This document shows positions 7,557 through 19,020 of a DNA stretch of 42,719 nt, piece after piece. This stretch comes from Dehalococcoidia bacterium. GTDB taxonomy: Bacteria; Chloroflexota; Dehalococcoidia; Dehalococcoidales; RBG-16-60-22. The translations under genes and the position numbers were made by a program. The stretch is taken from the NCBI GenBank assembly GCA_011192005.1, contig DUFB01000076.1, positions 1-42,719 of the forward strand, in the 5' to 3' direction. Within the stretch, counting starts at the first letter, position 1, and every line of letters starts with the position of its first letter. Below the pieces are notes generated by a model that saw only the letters and a list, made by a program, of their open reading frames with translations, did not search any database and was not told where the DNA came from.

Positions 7557-10500
7557 GACGGCTCCTTGTTGCGGTAGTCGGGGAGGGGCTGGACGGTATA
7601 GGTCAGGCTGCCTCCGGTTATTGTCGCCACGGCGGTGCGTATCGTGTCCAGCGAGGTGAAGCAGGGGATGCGTTTCTCCACCGCCGCCCGGCGTATGTAA
7701 AACCCGTCCCGGAAAGGTACGTTGCCGCCGGTCAGGGTATTGACCACGCCGCTGATGGTTCCGTCGTTGATGAGGTCGATGATATTCGGGTGGCCTTCGT
7801 CGAGTTTCTTGCTGGTCATGGTTACGGGTACGCCCGCCGCCTCTATCATCAGGGCGGTGCCCTCGGTGGCGTATATCTTAGTGCCCGCTCCTGCCAGCTT
7901 CTTGATTACCGGTAGCGCCTCCGCCTTGTCCCGGTCAGCGATGCTGAAGAGGACGCCGCTCTCCGGCGGCAGGGACAGTCCCGCCGCCACGATGGCTTTG
8001 GCCAGGGCTGCCTCGAAGGTATAGTCGATGCCCATTACCTCGCCCGTCGACTTCATTTCCGGGCCGAGGTGGGTGTCCACCCCGGTTAGCTTGGACATCG
8101 AGAATACCGGGGCTTTAATCGCTATCAGATTACTCACCGGCCAGAGCCCGCTGCTGTAGCCTTGCGATTTGAGGCTGCTGCCGAGCATCACCCGCGTGGC
8201 GACCTTTATCATCGGCACGCCGGTGACTTTCGATATGAAGGGCACGGTTCGGCTGGCGCGGGGATTGACTTCCAGAACGAAGACCGACGACTTTTTCTCT
8301 TCGCTGCCGGGCATGATGACGAACTGGATATTCATTAGACCGTTTATTTTCAGTCCCAGCCCGATGCGTATCGTGTAGTCGATGATGGTATCTATTTCCT
8401 CCCGGGTGAGGTTGACGCCCGGATAGACCGCCATGGAATCGCCGCTGTGCACGCCCGCCCGTTCAATGTGCTCCATGATGCCGGGGATGAGCACCGTTTC
8501 GCCGTCGCCGATGGCGTCCACCTCCACTTCTTTACCCTGGAGGTATTTATCGATGAGGACGGGATGGCTGGCGTCCAGCTCCATCGCCAGGCCGATGTAT
8601 CTTTTCAAATCGGTGTTGTTGTGGACTATCTCCATGGCGCGTCCGCCCAGCACGAAGCTGGGACGTACCATCACCGGGTAGCCGATTATCTCCGCTATCC
8701 TCAGCCCCTCGTCCAGCGACGTTATGCCAGCGCCGGGTGGCTGGGGTATCGAGAGCTCATCGAGGAACAGTTCGAACCTTTTCCTGTCTTCGGCGAGGTC
8801 TATCGCGTCGGCACTGGAGCCGATTATCGGCATGCCCGCGTTGGCCAGCGGGTTGGCCAGGTTCACCGCCGTCTGCCCGCCGAACTGGACGATAGAAGGT
8901 GGCGCGTTATCGGTTGATTCGCCCGTGTGTGCAGTACTCTCGTTCTCCAGTATATCTCTCAGGCTCTCCTCGTCGAGGGCTTCGAAGTAGAGCCGGTTGC
9001 TGGTATCGAAGTCGGTTGAGACCGTCTCCGGGTTGGAGTTCACCATGATGCTCTTGTATCCGGCGTCCTGGAGTGCCCAGGCCGAGTGCACGCTGCAGTA
9101 ATCGAACTCGATGCCCTGCCCGATGCGTATCGGCCCGCTACCGATGACCACCGCCTTGTTCTCCCTGAGGGCTTCCGCCTCGTTTTCCTGTTCGTAGGTG
9201 CTGTAGAAGTAGGGCGTTGACGCGTCGAACTCGGCGGCGCAGGTATCCACCATCTTGTAGACTGGCCGGATATTCCACTCGCGCCGCTGTCCTCTTACCT
9301 GCTCCGGCAGTCGGTCGGCTAGCGTGCCCACCTGCTCATCGGAGAAGCCCAGCCGCTTGGCACGCCACAGCAGGTCGCGGGTTATCGGCTCCGCCAGTAG
9401 CGTCTTTTCCATGTCGATGATATTCTGGAGCTTGTCCAGGAACCACATGTCAATTTTCGTATGGTCGGCGATTTCTCGTGTGGTGATGCCCCTCCGCAGC
9501 GCCGCCATTATTGCCCAGAGACGCAGGTCGTTGGGCGGCATCAATGGATAGGTATTGATGTCGCTGCCCCGCTCCCAGCCCGGGTCTTCCCATAATAGCG
9601 ACCGCTTGCCGAATTCCAACGAGCGCACCGCTTTCTGCAGTGCGGCCTCGAAGGTGCGGTCGATGGCCATCACCTCGCCGGTGGCTTTCATCTGCGTGCC
9701 GATGATACGGTCACCGGTAGCGAACTTGTCGAAGGGCCAGCGCGGGATTTTTACGACAATATAATCGAGGGCCGGTTCGAACGACGCCATCGTCTTGCCG
9801 GTGACGGCGTTGGGTATCTCGTCGAGCCGCTTGCCCACCGCTATCTTGGCAGCTACCCGCGCGATGGGATAGCCGGTGGCTTTCGAGGCTAGCGCGGAAC
9901 TACGGCTGACCCTCGGGTTGACCTCGATGACGTAGTACTTGCTGCTTTTTGGGTCGAGGGCGAGCTGGACGTTACAGCCGCCTTCGATGCCCAGCGCCCG
10001 GATGATATTCAGGCTGGCCGTCCGCAGCATCTGGTACTCGTCGTCGTTGAGGGTCTGGCTCGGTGCCACGACAATGCTGTCACCGGTGTGCACGCCCATG
10101 GGGTCGAAATTCTCCATGTTGCAGACGGTGATGCAGGTGTTGGCGGCGTCCCGCATGACCTCGTACTCTATTTCTTTCCAGCCGATGACCGATTCCTCGA
10201 GGAGCACCTGGCTGATGGGGCTGGCGCGCAGCCCCACCTCCACCTTTTCCATCAGCTCGTCCATGTCGTGGGCGATGCCTCCCCCCGTGCCCCCCAACGT
10301 GAAGGCGGGACGTATTATCAGCGGCAGCCCGATGTCCCTGGCTACCTGCTTGGCTTGGTTGAGACTGGTGACCGTCTGGCTGGGCGGCACCGGCTCGCCG
10401 ATTTTGAGGAGCAATTGCTTGAAGAGTTCGCGGTCCTCGGCGTTGCGGATGGTCTGTAGAGGAGTCCCCAGCAGGCGCACCTTGTACCTGTCGAGCACGC

Positions 10501-10810
10501 CCGCGTCGGCGAGTTCCACCGCCAGGTTGAGTCCCGTCTGGCCGCCCAGCGTGGGTAAAAGCCCGTCGGGGCGCTCGCGCTCGATGATGCGCGACAGCAT
10601 GTCCACGGTGAGCGGCTCGATGTAGACCACGTCGGCGACGTCCTCATCGGTCATGATGGTAGCGGGGTTGGAGTTGACCAGCACCGAGGTCACGCCTTCC
10701 TCGCGCATGGCCTTGCACGCCTGCGTGCCGGCGTAGTCGAACTCCGCCGCCTGCCCGATGATTATGGGTCCCGACCCTATAATCAGGACTTTAGATGGTT
10801 TGGTGGGCAA
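7553..10810 (-). CDS. carB: Carbamoyl-phosphate synthase large subunit
   Basis: Makes carbamoyl phosphate from ammonia (supplied by CarA), bicarbonate and two ATP. It has the internal duplication of two ATP-grasp halves. Each begins with a Rossmann-like start ([19 protein letters not shown] near the N-terminus and [18 protein letters not shown] near residue 560), and each has ATP-grasp glycine loops ([20 protein letters not shown]). A C-terminal MGS-like allosteric domain follows. The likely start is TTG at 10810, because AAGGAG lies 7 nt upstream. An in-frame TTG at 10831 has no ribosome site and would place that Shine-Dalgarno inside the gene. The protein is about 1085 residues. It is separated from carA by a lipoprotein gene and a repeat. 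Confidence 0.95.
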   Translation of the reverse strand: MPTKPSKVLIIGSGPIIIGQAAEFDYAGTQACKAMREEGVTSVLVNSNPATIMTDEDVADVVYIEPLTVDMLSRIIERERPDGLLPTLGGQTGLNLAVELADAGVLDRYKVRLLGTPLQTIRNAEDRELFKQLLLKIGEPVPPSQTVTSLNQAKQVARDIGLPLIIRPAFTLGGTGGGIAHDMDELMEKVEVGLRASPISQVLLEESVIGWKEIEYEVMRDAANTCITVCNMENFDPMGVHTGDSIVVAPSQTLNDDEYQMLRTASLNIIRALGIEGGCNVQLALDPKSSKYYVIEVNPRVSRSSALASKATGYPIARVAAKIAVGKRLDEIPNAVTGKTMASFEPALDYIVVKIPRWPFDKFATGDRIIGTQMKATGEVMAIDRTFEAALQKAVRSLEFGKRSLLWEDPGWERGSDINTYPLMPPNDLRLWAIMAALRRGITTREIADHTKIDMWFLDKLQNIIDMEKTLLAEPITRDLLWRAKRLGFSDEQVGTLADRLPEQVRGQRREWNIRPVYKMVDTCAAEFDASTPYFYSTYEQENEAEALRENKAVVIGSGPIRIGQGIEFDYCSVHSAWALQDAGYKSIMVNSNPETVSTDFDTSNRLYFEALDEESLRDILENESTAHTGESTDNAPPSIVQFGGQTAVNLANPLANAGMPIIGSSADAIDLAEDRKRFELFLDELSIPQPPGAGITSLDEGLRIAEIIGYPVMVRPSFVLGGRAMEIVHNNTDLKRYIGLAMELDASHPVLIDKYLQGKEVEVDAIGDGETVLIPGIMEHIERAGVHSGDSMAVYPGVNLTREEIDTIIDYTIRIGLGLKINGLMNIQFVIMPGSEEKKSSVFVLEVNPRASRTVPFISKVTGVPMIKVATRVMLGSSLKSQGYSSGLWPVSNLIAIKAPVFSMSKLTGVDTHLGPEMKSTGEVMGIDYTFEAALAKAIVAAGLSLPPESGVLFSIADRDKAEALPVIKKLAGAGTKIYATEGTALMIEAAGVPVTMTSKKLDEGHPNIIDLINDGTISGVVNTLTGGNVPFRDGFYIRRAAVEKRIPCFTSLDTIRTAVATITGGSLTYTVQPLPDYRNKEPS

Positions 10811-10827
10811 TTGGAGGCTCCTTTTTT

Positions 10828-11175
10828 TCAATCAACCCGTGTGAAATATATTGGTGACCAGCCGTCGTCCAGTATCAGCTGGTTACCTGAAAAGCTGTAT
10901 TCGAGGGTGACTGGATCGTATTCATCTGGGTCATACTGGCTGTCAGGAGTCAGGGTTATCTGGTTATCGCCGATATCTTTATATTTACCGGTAACGCTTT
11001 CGGAGTCAGCCCGCATTTCGAATTTTCCGTTGCCGAAAAATTCAATATATCCCGGGCCCTCGTCGAACTCCCACTTGCCCACCAGTGGAGACGACGACCC
11101 GCAGGCCGTCAGCGCAATCCCGATGATTGCCGCCAGCAACAGGACTAATACCACACGATATCCTTTATTTTTCAT
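10828..11175 (-). CDS. Small lipoprotein of unknown function
   Basis: 115 residues with a lipoprotein signal: positive MKNKGYR, a hydrophobic core, and the lipobox LTAC with the lipidated Cys about residue 25, then [12 protein letters not shown]. The mature part (about 90 residues, rich in Asp/Glu/Tyr, ending in [10 protein letters not shown]) resembles small lipocalin-like or DUF-type lipoproteins that begin with LVGKWEF, but I do not recognise a specific family. It is unusual in being inserted between carA and carB, 17 nt before carB; the carB Shine-Dalgarno is located in this short gap. Confidence 0.7.
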   Translation of the reverse strand: MKNKGYRVVLVLLLAAIIGIALTACGSSSPLVGKWEFDEGPGYIEFFGNGKFEMRADSESVTGKYKDIGDNQITLTPDSQYDPDEYDPVTLEYSFSGNQLILDDGWSPIYFTRVD

Positions 11176-11289
11176 CTCGTTTTTCCCTTTCTCCTTTTTT
11201 CGGTCTTATCTATTCCCACCCAAGCCGCCCTGTATCATCCTCGGCTAATCCGGTAGTTTTTCACCCCTTACCCCCGCCTGTGGGGCGTT

Positions 11290-11357
11290 AAAGAGGGGCG
11301 CAGCCCCTCTTTCTAATTCTCCCCTTCCCCTTAACCAGATACCCAAGGAGAAGGGGA
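11290..11357. repeat. Palindromic intergenic repeat (REP-like, two hairpins)
   Basis: A perfect 10-bp stem, AAAGAGGGGC (11290-11299) with GCCCCTCTTT (11303-11312), is followed by a second inverted repeat, TCCCCTT (11320-11326) with AAGGGGA (11351-11357), which contains an inner CCTT/AAGG pair. The GC-rich, low-complexity look is that of a dispersed REP-type element. The first hairpin ends in TTT on both strands and may act as a weak bidirectional terminator between carA and the lipoprotein/carB part. The remainder of 11176-11380 shows nothing else. Confidence 0.6.
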
Positions 11358-11380
11358 CACAGGGGATAGGGTTCATCTTT

Positions 11381-12472
11381 TCAGCCTTCCTTAAATTTTT
11401 GAATATTATTTATAAAATTTTTAAACAAATAGACGTTGTCCAGCGGACCCGGCGATGCCTCAGAATGGTACTGGATGGAGAAAATGGGCAGTTCCTTGTG
11501 CCGCAGTCCCTCCACCGTGCCGTCGTTGAGGTTGATATGTGTAATCTCCAGCTCGTCGCTCAGCGTGGCAGGATCGGCGGCATAGCCGTGGTTCTGGGCG
11601 GTGATGTGGACGGCGCCCGTGGCCAGCTCGCGCACCGGGTGGTTGCCGCCGCGGTGCCCGAACTTCAGCTTGAAGTGTTTCCCGCCGAAGGCTTTATGGA
11701 GAATCTGGTTGCCCAGGCAGATGCCCATTATCGGCTTCTTCCCGACGAGTCCTTTGGCCGTCTCGGCGAGGTAGTCGAGCAGGTCAGGGTCGCCCGGTCC
11801 CGGCGAAAGCAGTATTCCGTCGGGCGTGAGATTGATAATCTCCTCCGCCGAAGTTGAGCACGGCACCACGGTAACGTGACAGCCGTGCTGACAGAGAAGA
11901 CGTAAGATGTTATACTTGAGGCCGCAGTCCAGCGCCACCACGTGGTAGCCGCTGGAGCCTGCTTCTTCCCATTTATAAGCCTTTTCCGTACTCACCTGCC
12001 GCACGAAGTCGATGGAACCGTAATCGGGCTGCTTTTTAAGTTCCTCCAGAGCTTCATGGGGCGTCTTCGACGTCGTGATAATGCCCATCATCACTCCCGC
12101 CGAGCGCAGGCGGCGAGTAATAGAACGGGTATCGATGCCGTAGATACCGGGTATGCCGCTACCGGCGAGATATTCATGGATAGTCCTGTCATCGAGGTAG
12201 TGACTGGGCATATCGCATTTCTCCCGGACGATAAAACCCCTGACCTGGATTCGCCTAGACTCTATATCCTGCTTGTTTGTCCCGTAATTGCCGATAAGCG
12301 GGTAGGTCGGCAGCACTATCTGGCCGGCGTACGAGGGGTCGGTGAGTATCTCCTGGTAGCCCGCCATGCTTGTGTTGAAAACCACCTCGCCGCAGGTATC
12401 AGTCTCGGTCCCGAAGGAGTAGCCCTCGTAAATCGAACCGTCTTTTAGAGCCAGGATTGCTTGTTTAGGCAT
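11381..12472 (-). CDS. carA: Carbamoyl-phosphate synthase small (glutaminase) subunit
   Basis: Hydrolyses glutamine and channels ammonia to CarB. The N-terminal CPSase domain has GEVVFNTSMAGYQE. The C-terminal class I amidotransferase domain carries the triad: Cys in GICLGNQ (about residue 252), and His and Glu in YHSEASPGP near the C-terminus. It is full length at 363 residues. It lies downstream of pyrC across a repeat of about 110 bp and upstream of the lipoprotein and carB, all on the same strand. Confidence 0.96.
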   Translation of the reverse strand: MPKQAILALKDGSIYEGYSFGTETDTCGEVVFNTSMAGYQEILTDPSYAGQIVLPTYPLIGNYGTNKQDIESRRIQVRGFIVREKCDMPSHYLDDRTIHEYLAGSGIPGIYGIDTRSITRRLRSAGVMMGIITTSKTPHEALEELKKQPDYGSIDFVRQVSTEKAYKWEEAGSSGYHVVALDCGLKYNILRLLCQHGCHVTVVPCSTSAEEIINLTPDGILLSPGPGDPDLLDYLAETAKGLVGKKPIMGICLGNQILHKAFGGKHFKLKFGHRGGNHPVRELATGAVHITAQNHGYAADPATLSDELEITHINLNDGTVEGLRHKELPIFSIQYHSEASPGPLDNVYLFKNFINNIQKFKEG

Positions 12473-12498
12473 AATTATCTACTCTATATTACCTTTCC

Positions 12499-12574
12499 GT
12501 CATTGTGAGCGAAGTGTGGCAATCTCAATGAGTGGGTATCGAGATTGCTTCGTCGCTGTGCTCCTCGCAATGAC
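12499..12574. repeat. Dispersed inverted repeat in the pyrC-carA gap
   Basis: The left arm (about 12499-12526, starting TCATTGTGAGCGAAG) and the right arm (12541-12574, ending CTCGCAATGAC) are imperfect inverted copies with identical outer ends, CATTG and AATCTC/GAGATTG. On the minus strand the right arm reads CATTGCGAGGAGCACAG, which resembles a common interspersed repeat of many bacterial genomes that is often mistranslated as a CHCEE-type peptide. It carries no coding capacity and is probably a non-autonomous (MITE-like) or REP element inserted in the operon. Confidence 0.6.
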
Positions 12575-12583
12575 ATATTTGGT

Positions 12584-13900
12584 TCATTTTCCCTTCAATG
12601 CTTCTATCTTTATCGCCTCGTCCATGTAGACCGGCATACCCTGATAGATGGTTGCCATGACCATACCTTTTAGTGTTTTCCCTGCCAGGGGTGTGTTTTT
12701 TCCCCTGGAAACAAACTTCTCCGGTTTGACTACCCATTCCCGGTGAAGGTCGAAAATGCAGATATCCGCCGGTGCTCCTTCTTCAAGGGTACCGAGTTTC
12801 TCATATCCGAGGACCCGTGCCGGACCTACCGTCAGCGCTTCGATGAGGTTGTTCAGGCTGAGGTCACTCTTGAATACCAGGCTTAACAGGCTGCCCAGGG
12901 CTGTCTCGAAGCCGCTGATACCGAAAGCGGCCTGTTTGAAATCGCAGTTTTTATCGACTTCGGTATGCGGGGCGTGGTCGGTAGCCACGATATCAATAAC
13001 ACCATCGTTGAGCCCCCGGAGAAGCGCCTGTATATCCTGCTTGGTACGGAGCGGGGGATTGACCTTGGCATTAGTGTTATAACCCAGAGCCGCTTCTTCT
13101 GTCAGGGTGAGGTGGTGGGGGGTTACCTCGGCGGTAACCGGAACACCCTCCTCCTTGGCCTGGCGGATAAGGTCTACCGAGCCTTCGGTGCTGACGTGGG
13201 CTACATGGAGATGACCGCCCGTTTCGCGGGCGAGGTCGATATCCCGCTTGATAATCAGTTCCTCGGCGGAAGCGGGTATACCCTGCAGGTTCAACTCCAG
13301 CGAGACGACCCCCTCGTTTATCTGCCCTCCCTGGGTAAGGAACTGGTTTTCGCAGTGGTCGATGATGGGCCGGTTAAAGTCGCGACTGTACTCCAGTGCC
13401 CGGCGCATGATGTCGGGACTGCTTAACGGAGACCCGTCATCACTGTAAGCAACGGCACCGGCCATCTCCAGCTCGTTCATGTCGACAAGCTCCTCGCCCT
13501 TTCGACCCAGCGTAACGCAGCCGATGGGAAAAACTCTTATCACGCCTTCGCGGGCCGCTACCGTCCTGACGTAATTGAGCATTGCCTCATTATCCAGGGG
13601 GGGCTCGGTGTTGGGCATACAGCATACCGTGGTAAAACCTCCCCGGGCGGCGGCGGCCGTCCCCGTGGCAATGGTCTCTTTCTCTTCGTAGCCAGGCTGC
13701 CTGAGGTGACAGTGAAGGTCGACGAAGCCCGGGCACACGATGAGGCCATCGACCTGGAGAACGGCATAGTCAGAAACGGCAGGTGAACCCTCTCCGAGCC
13801 AGGCTACTTTACCCCCGGTGACCAGCAGACTGCCTTTGTAATCGATTCCCTGTGATGGGTCGATGATGCGTCCGCCCTGGATAAGTAAGGACTCTGTCAT
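12584..13900 (-). CDS. pyrC: Dihydroorotase (class I)
   Basis: Closes carbamoyl aspartate to dihydroorotate using a binuclear zinc site. Visible residues are the metal pair DLHCHLRQPG (about residues 61-70), the following EEKETIATGTAAAARGGF, the DHCEN and HVAHVST histidines, and the metal/catalytic ATDHAPHT. At 438 residues it has the length of the class I multifunctional-type enzyme. It starts at ATG 13900, 4 nt after the pyrB stop, which implies coupling. Confidence 0.95.
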   Translation of the reverse strand: MTESLLIQGGRIIDPSQGIDYKGSLLVTGGKVAWLGEGSPAVSDYAVLQVDGLIVCPGFVDLHCHLRQPGYEEKETIATGTAAAARGGFTTVCCMPNTEPPLDNEAMLNYVRTVAAREGVIRVFPIGCVTLGRKGEELVDMNELEMAGAVAYSDDGSPLSSPDIMRRALEYSRDFNRPIIDHCENQFLTQGGQINEGVVSLELNLQGIPASAEELIIKRDIDLARETGGHLHVAHVSTEGSVDLIRQAKEEGVPVTAEVTPHHLTLTEEAALGYNTNAKVNPPLRTKQDIQALLRGLNDGVIDIVATDHAPHTEVDKNCDFKQAAFGISGFETALGSLLSLVFKSDLSLNNLIEALTVGPARVLGYEKLGTLEEGAPADICIFDLHREWVVKPEKFVSRGKNTPLAGKTLKGMVMATIYQGMPVYMDEAIKIEALKGK

Positions 13901-13904
13901 TACC

Positions 13905-15979
<2,075 letters not shown>

Positions 15980-16023
15980 GATTTAAAGGTTCTAAGTTAG
16001 CTCCTTTTTGCTGCTTTAAATAG

Positions 16024-16052
16024 AGTATAACATAGCGGGGGATTTTTTCCAA
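16024..16052 (-). promoter_or_regulatory. Promoter of the pyr operon
   Basis: Minus strand: TTGGAA (16047-16052), a 17-nt spacer and TATACT (16024-16029). The start site would be near 16017, giving a leader of about 120 nt that contains the PyrR site and attenuator. Confidence 0.65.
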
Positions 16053-16066
16053 GAATATATCAGTGC

Positions 16067-16483
16067 TTATTTTCCTTTTTGTAAAAAATATTCTTCGTTT
16101 ATTTTATCCAGTCTCTCCTTTTTGGAAAAGAAAGCTTCATTGAAAATTTGATAATCATCGGGAGAAAACCGGGTTTGGCAGATTTCCGCTTCTTTTTCGT
16201 TGTTTCTAAAGATATCCAGCAGCCTGGCGCAGGGGTATTGCGGGCACTGCCCGCAGTTTTCTATATGCTTCTCCAGCACGCAGTCTTTAATGCCCAGGTC
16301 GCAGTAGCTTACGGATGCACAGCCATGACAGGTCAGTTCTTTGGTGGATTCTTTACGTTTCCACCAGCCGACTGCCTTCCACAGAGCGGCTACTTCATCG
16401 AGTCGTTTTTCATCACCGCTCCGCGTGGCTATATACCGCGGGCAGATGTTACAATCATCGCCGCAACAGCCGATTTTCAGCAT
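16067..16483 (-). CDS. DUF3795-type Cys-rich protein
   Basis: 138 residues with many cysteines in pairs: IGCCGDDCNICPRY at the N-terminus, CHGCASVSYCDLGIKDC in the middle, and ENCGQCPQYPC. This pattern is typical of DUF3795 proteins, which probably bind a metal or an iron-sulfur cluster; the function is unknown. I place the start at ATG 16483, where the family homology begins, rather than the TTG at 16516. It lies immediately downstream of the NTF2-like gene, whose stop codon is 14 nt before this ATG. Confidence 0.72.
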   Translation of the reverse strand: MLKIGCCGDDCNICPRYIATRSGDEKRLDEVAALWKAVGWWKRKESTKELTCHGCASVSYCDLGIKDCVLEKHIENCGQCPQYPCARLLDIFRNNEKEAEICQTRFSPDDYQIFNEAFFSKKERLDKINEEYFLQKGK

Positions 16484-16496
16484 GAGCTTATCGATT

Positions 16497-16919
16497 CTAC
16501 CCCTCGCCCCATCCAATTCTAACTTTCTCAGAGTCGAAGATATAGTCCCGTACCAGAACAGCCTTACCCATCTTTGTATCGAGGGTGGTAACCCCGCTGT
16601 TCTGTAATTGTGTTCCCTCTTTATTGGTGAGTTTGATGTCCCACTCTGCGGCGATGTGGTTCGTGCCGGTCATATCAAAAATGTTCTGGACACAAATGTG
16701 CTTGAGGGTAAAGCTGATTTGCGGGAATTGTTCCATGAATTTCTGAAACCACTCCTCAATGGCCTTCTTCCCTTTGTACTCCCCGCTTACGGAGACATAC
16801 CCGGGGTAGATGAAGGTTGCATCTTCCGCCCAGTCAGATATAAAGCTGGCTACATCGCGGTTGTTTAGGCGACTAAATCCCTTGCGTACCTTGCTTTTAG
16901 CAATTAATGCTCCTATCAT
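16497..16919 (-). CDS. NTF2-like (SnoaL/ketosteroid-isomerase fold) protein
   Basis: 140 residues forming one NTF2-like alpha+beta cone. An N-terminal helix (FSRLNNRDVASFISDWAEDA) is followed by TFIYPG and, after GKKAIEEWFQKFMEQFP, a series of beta strands ending in VLVRDYIFD. Similar proteins are polyketide cyclases, isomerases or stress proteins; no catalytic residue allows a specific call. It is followed closely by the DUF3795 gene. Confidence 0.7.
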   Translation of the reverse strand: MIGALIAKSKVRKGFSRLNNRDVASFISDWAEDATFIYPGYVSVSGEYKGKKAIEEWFQKFMEQFPQISFTLKHICVQNIFDMTGTNHIAAEWDIKLTNKEGTQLQNSGVTTLDTKMGKAVLVRDYIFDSEKVRIGWGEG

Positions 16920-17006
16920 TCTCTAACCTCCCCTTATTTTTGGCAATATCATATGCCTATTCTTGACATAAGTCAATAATTATCTAAAGCTAATCTTGCG
17001 TCCCTG

Positions 17007-17015
17007 TGCTATAAT
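17007..17015 (+). promoter_or_regulatory. Extended -10 promoter of the tRNA pair
   Basis: TGC immediately before a perfect TATAAT (17010-17015), an extended -10 element. No convincing -35 box is seen at 16-18 nt. The start site would be near 17022, 16 nt before tRNA-Trp. Confidence 0.5.
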
Positions 17016-17037
17016 GAAATATAATTTTTTACGGTGC

Positions 17038-17113
17038 AGGAGTGTAGCTCAGTTGGTAGAGCAGCGGTCTCCAAAACCGCCGGTCAGGGGTTCGAGTCCT
17101 CTCACTCCTGCCA
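17038..17113 (+). tRNA. tRNA-Trp (CCA anticodon)
   Basis: A cloverleaf with a 7-bp acceptor stem, AGGAGTG (17038-17044) with CACTCCT, a D-arm with AGCTCAGTTGGTAGAGC, an anticodon loop CTCCAAA (anticodon CCA) on a GCGGT/ACCGC stem, and a T-arm with GGTTCGAGTCC. The G discriminator and CCA tail are encoded. Confidence 0.96.
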
Positions 17114-17121
17114 GTTATTAC

Positions 17122-17208
17122 GCCGAGGTGGTGGAATCGGTAGACACGCCATCTTGAGGGGGTGGTGCGCGTAAGCGCGTGGGAGTTCAAATCTCCCCCT
17201 CGGCACCA
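17122..17208 (+). tRNA. tRNA-Leu (GAG anticodon)
   Basis: A type II tRNA of 87 nt. The acceptor GCCGAGG pairs with CCTCGGC, the anticodon loop TTGAGGG (anticodon GAG) sits on CCATC/GGTGG, and a long variable arm (TGCGCGTAAGCGCGT) precedes the T-loop TTCAAAT. The discriminator A and CCA are encoded. It lies 8 nt after tRNA-Trp, so the two are one transcript. Confidence 0.96.
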
Positions 17209-17272
17209 TATTGCTCAATAGCACCGACCGGATTTTATATCCGGTTAATTACTCTCACGGGGGTAACTGCAG

Positions 17273-18814
17273 GTGAACCGGTACGACTATATCGTTATCG
17301 GCAGTGGCATCGGGGGGCTGTATACCGCCCTGCTGGCAAAAGAGCGGGGCAGCGTACTGGTTATTACCAAGGGCAGTATCGATGACTGCAATACGCGGTA
17401 TGCCCAGGGAGGTATCGCCGCGGCCATCAGCAAAGATGATTCACCCAGACTACATTCCGATGATACCGTCAACGCCGGTGCCGGACTGAGCGATAAAGAA
17501 GCGGTAGATATCCTGACGGGTGAAGCCCCGGCCCGCATCGCCGACCTGGTGGGTTACCGGGTTCCCTTCGATACTCTCGATGGTGAGATTGCCTTGGCAC
17601 AGGAAGCGGCTCACAGCGTACCCCGAGTGCTGCACGCCGGTGGTGACGCCACCGGTGAACATATCGAGGTTACCTTGAGTCGACTGGTACGTTCCTCCGG
17701 CATCAAGGTGCTGGAAGACTTCATGGCTACCGAGATTCTCGTGGAAAAGGATAAAGTTACGGGTGTTAAAGTACTGGACTGCAGGACGGGCTCGATCGAT
17801 GAATTCGAATGCCGTTTTCTCATTGTGGCTACCGGGGGCGCCGGGCAATTGTACAAATATAACACCAACTCAGACGTGGCTACCGGTGACGGTATAGCCC
17901 TTGCCTTCAACGCCGGTGCCGAGATTATCGATATGGAATTCTTCCAGTTTCACCCCACCGCATTGCGTCTGCCGGGTGTGCTGCCGTTCCTCATTTCCGA
18001 GGCTGTCCGTGGTGAAGGCGGGGTGCTGCGTAATATTGAAGGCTACCGCTTCATGTCCGATTACCATCCGGCTGGTGATATGGCGCCCCGGGATATTGTC
18101 GCCCGCAGTATCCTGAACGAGATAAAGAAAACGAACGCAGACAGGGTATTACTCGACGTTACTCATCTGCCGCCCCACACCATAACCGCCCGTTTCCCGC
18201 ATATCTATCGTTTTTGTCTCGACCACGGTCTGGATATCACCCGGGACCAGATACCGGTGGCACCGGCAGCCCATTACATGATAGGCGGTATCAGAACCAA
18301 TAACTGGGGAGAGACAAATATCGCCGGTTTATTCGCTACCGGAGAAGCTGCCTGTACCGGAGTCCATGGTGCCAATCGCCTTGCCTCCAATTCACTGCTG
18401 GAGGCTATCGTCTTCAGCAAGAGGATTATTGAGAAAGCCGGGGGGAAAGCGAAGGTCAGGGAATCAGAAGGCGATAATGACAGGATAATGTCCTGCACTC
18501 TCAGCCAGAGGCCTGTTCCAAAAGCATTTCCTCCTGCCAGTCTTACCGGGTTACAGCAACTCCACTGGGATAAAGTAGGGATAATCCGTGAAAAAGAGGG
18601 GCTGAACCAGGCTGCTACCCTTCTGGCTGCCTGGCAGCAGTCATTGCCCGCACCCGTTGACCAACCGTCCCTTGAGCTGAGTAATTTAATATTGACCGGG
18701 AGGTTGTTGACGGAAGCGGCGCTTATCCGGGAAGAAAGCCGCGGTGCCCACTACCGGTCGGATTTTCCGGAGAGTTCACCCCGCTGGCAATGCCATATCG
18801 TCTGGAAAAAGTAA
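17273..18814 (+). CDS. nadB: L-aspartate oxidase
   Basis: Flavoprotein that oxidises L-aspartate to iminoaspartate, the first step of de novo NAD synthesis. It acts with fumarate or oxygen as acceptor, and in an anaerobe presumably fumarate. FAD-binding YIVIGSGIGGLYTALLA at the N-terminus, RYAQGGIAAA, the substrate loop FFQFHPTAL, the HYMIGGIRTN segment and ATGEAACTGVHGANRLASNS are all present, with a C-terminal helical domain. At 513 residues it is full length. The start is GTG 17273 with an upstream GGGGG. nadA and nadC are not in the window; nadE is at 26963-28720. Confidence 0.95.
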   Translation: MNRYDYIVIGSGIGGLYTALLAKERGSVLVITKGSIDDCNTRYAQGGIAAAISKDDSPRLHSDDTVNAGAGLSDKEAVDILTGEAPARIADLVGYRVPFDTLDGEIALAQEAAHSVPRVLHAGGDATGEHIEVTLSRLVRSSGIKVLEDFMATEILVEKDKVTGVKVLDCRTGSIDEFECRFLIVATGGAGQLYKYNTNSDVATGDGIALAFNAGAEIIDMEFFQFHPTALRLPGVLPFLISEAVRGEGGVLRNIEGYRFMSDYHPAGDMAPRDIVARSILNEIKKTNADRVLLDVTHLPPHTITARFPHIYRFCLDHGLDITRDQIPVAPAAHYMIGGIRTNNWGETNIAGLFATGEAACTGVHGANRLASNSLLEAIVFSKRIIEKAGGKAKVRESEGDNDRIMSCTLSQRPVPKAFPPASLTGLQQLHWDKVGIIREKEGLNQAATLLAAWQQSLPAPVDQPSLELSNLILTGRLLTEAALIREESRGAHYRSDFPESSPRWQCHIVWKK

Positions 18815-18853
18815 ATAAAGGTGCTGAGAAACCAACATACGTGTTGATAGGTG

Positions 18854-18882
18854 TTGACATCGAATGAACAACGATATATAAT
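18854..18882 (+). promoter_or_regulatory. Consensus promoter of the threonine leader/operon
   Basis: TTGACA (18854-18859), a 17-nt spacer and TATAAT (18877-18882), a perfect match in both boxes and spacing. The predicted start site is near 18889. Confidence 0.85.
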
Positions 18883-18915
18883 CACGATATCATTGTTATT
18901 GGGGAATACTAGTCG

Positions 18916-19020
18916 ATGGCTCGTAAGAACAACAAGATACAACCGGCTCTGGCTAATTTATCGGGGACTACCACACCCTCTAGGGCTTGTTGTATCTTCG
19001 ATTCGGAGCTAGTGTTCTAG
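18916..19020 (+). CDS. Threonine-rich leader peptide (attenuation)
   Basis: A 34-codon reading frame starts at ATG 18916, 27 nt after the predicted transcription start, with GGGGAA about 11 nt upstream. It contains three consecutive threonine codons (ACT ACC ACA, 18967-18975) just before the second strand of the first RNA stem, and ends at TAG 19018. The peptide (N-terminus MARKNNKIQ, later SGTTTPSRACC) has no family resemblance and is best read as a regulatory leader. The downstream operon makes threonine (hom, thrC), which fits Thr codons as the sensor. Confidence 0.65.
   Translation: MARKNNKIQPALANLSGTTTPSRACCIFDSELVF

Noticed and set aside
9939-10625. Long plus-strand open frame (228 codons)
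   Set aside because: It is antisense to carB, with Ser/Arg-rich composition and no family resemblance. It is a shadow of the GC-rich codon pattern. The same applies to the frames at 8447-8917, 3612-4127, 21010-21897 and 41774-42442.
10811-10831. carB start at TTG 10831
   Set aside because: No ribosome site precedes it, and the only good Shine-Dalgarno would be inside the gene; TTG 10810 fits.
12525-12737. 70-codon minus-strand frame with a CHCEE-type tail
   Set aside because: It is a mistranslation of the intergenic repeat plus part of pyrC in another frame.
17036-17113. tRNA-Trp starting at 17036 with a GCAGGAG acceptor
   Set aside because: This pairing leaves no discriminator and CCA; AGGAGTG with CACTCCT plus GCCA gives the standard form.
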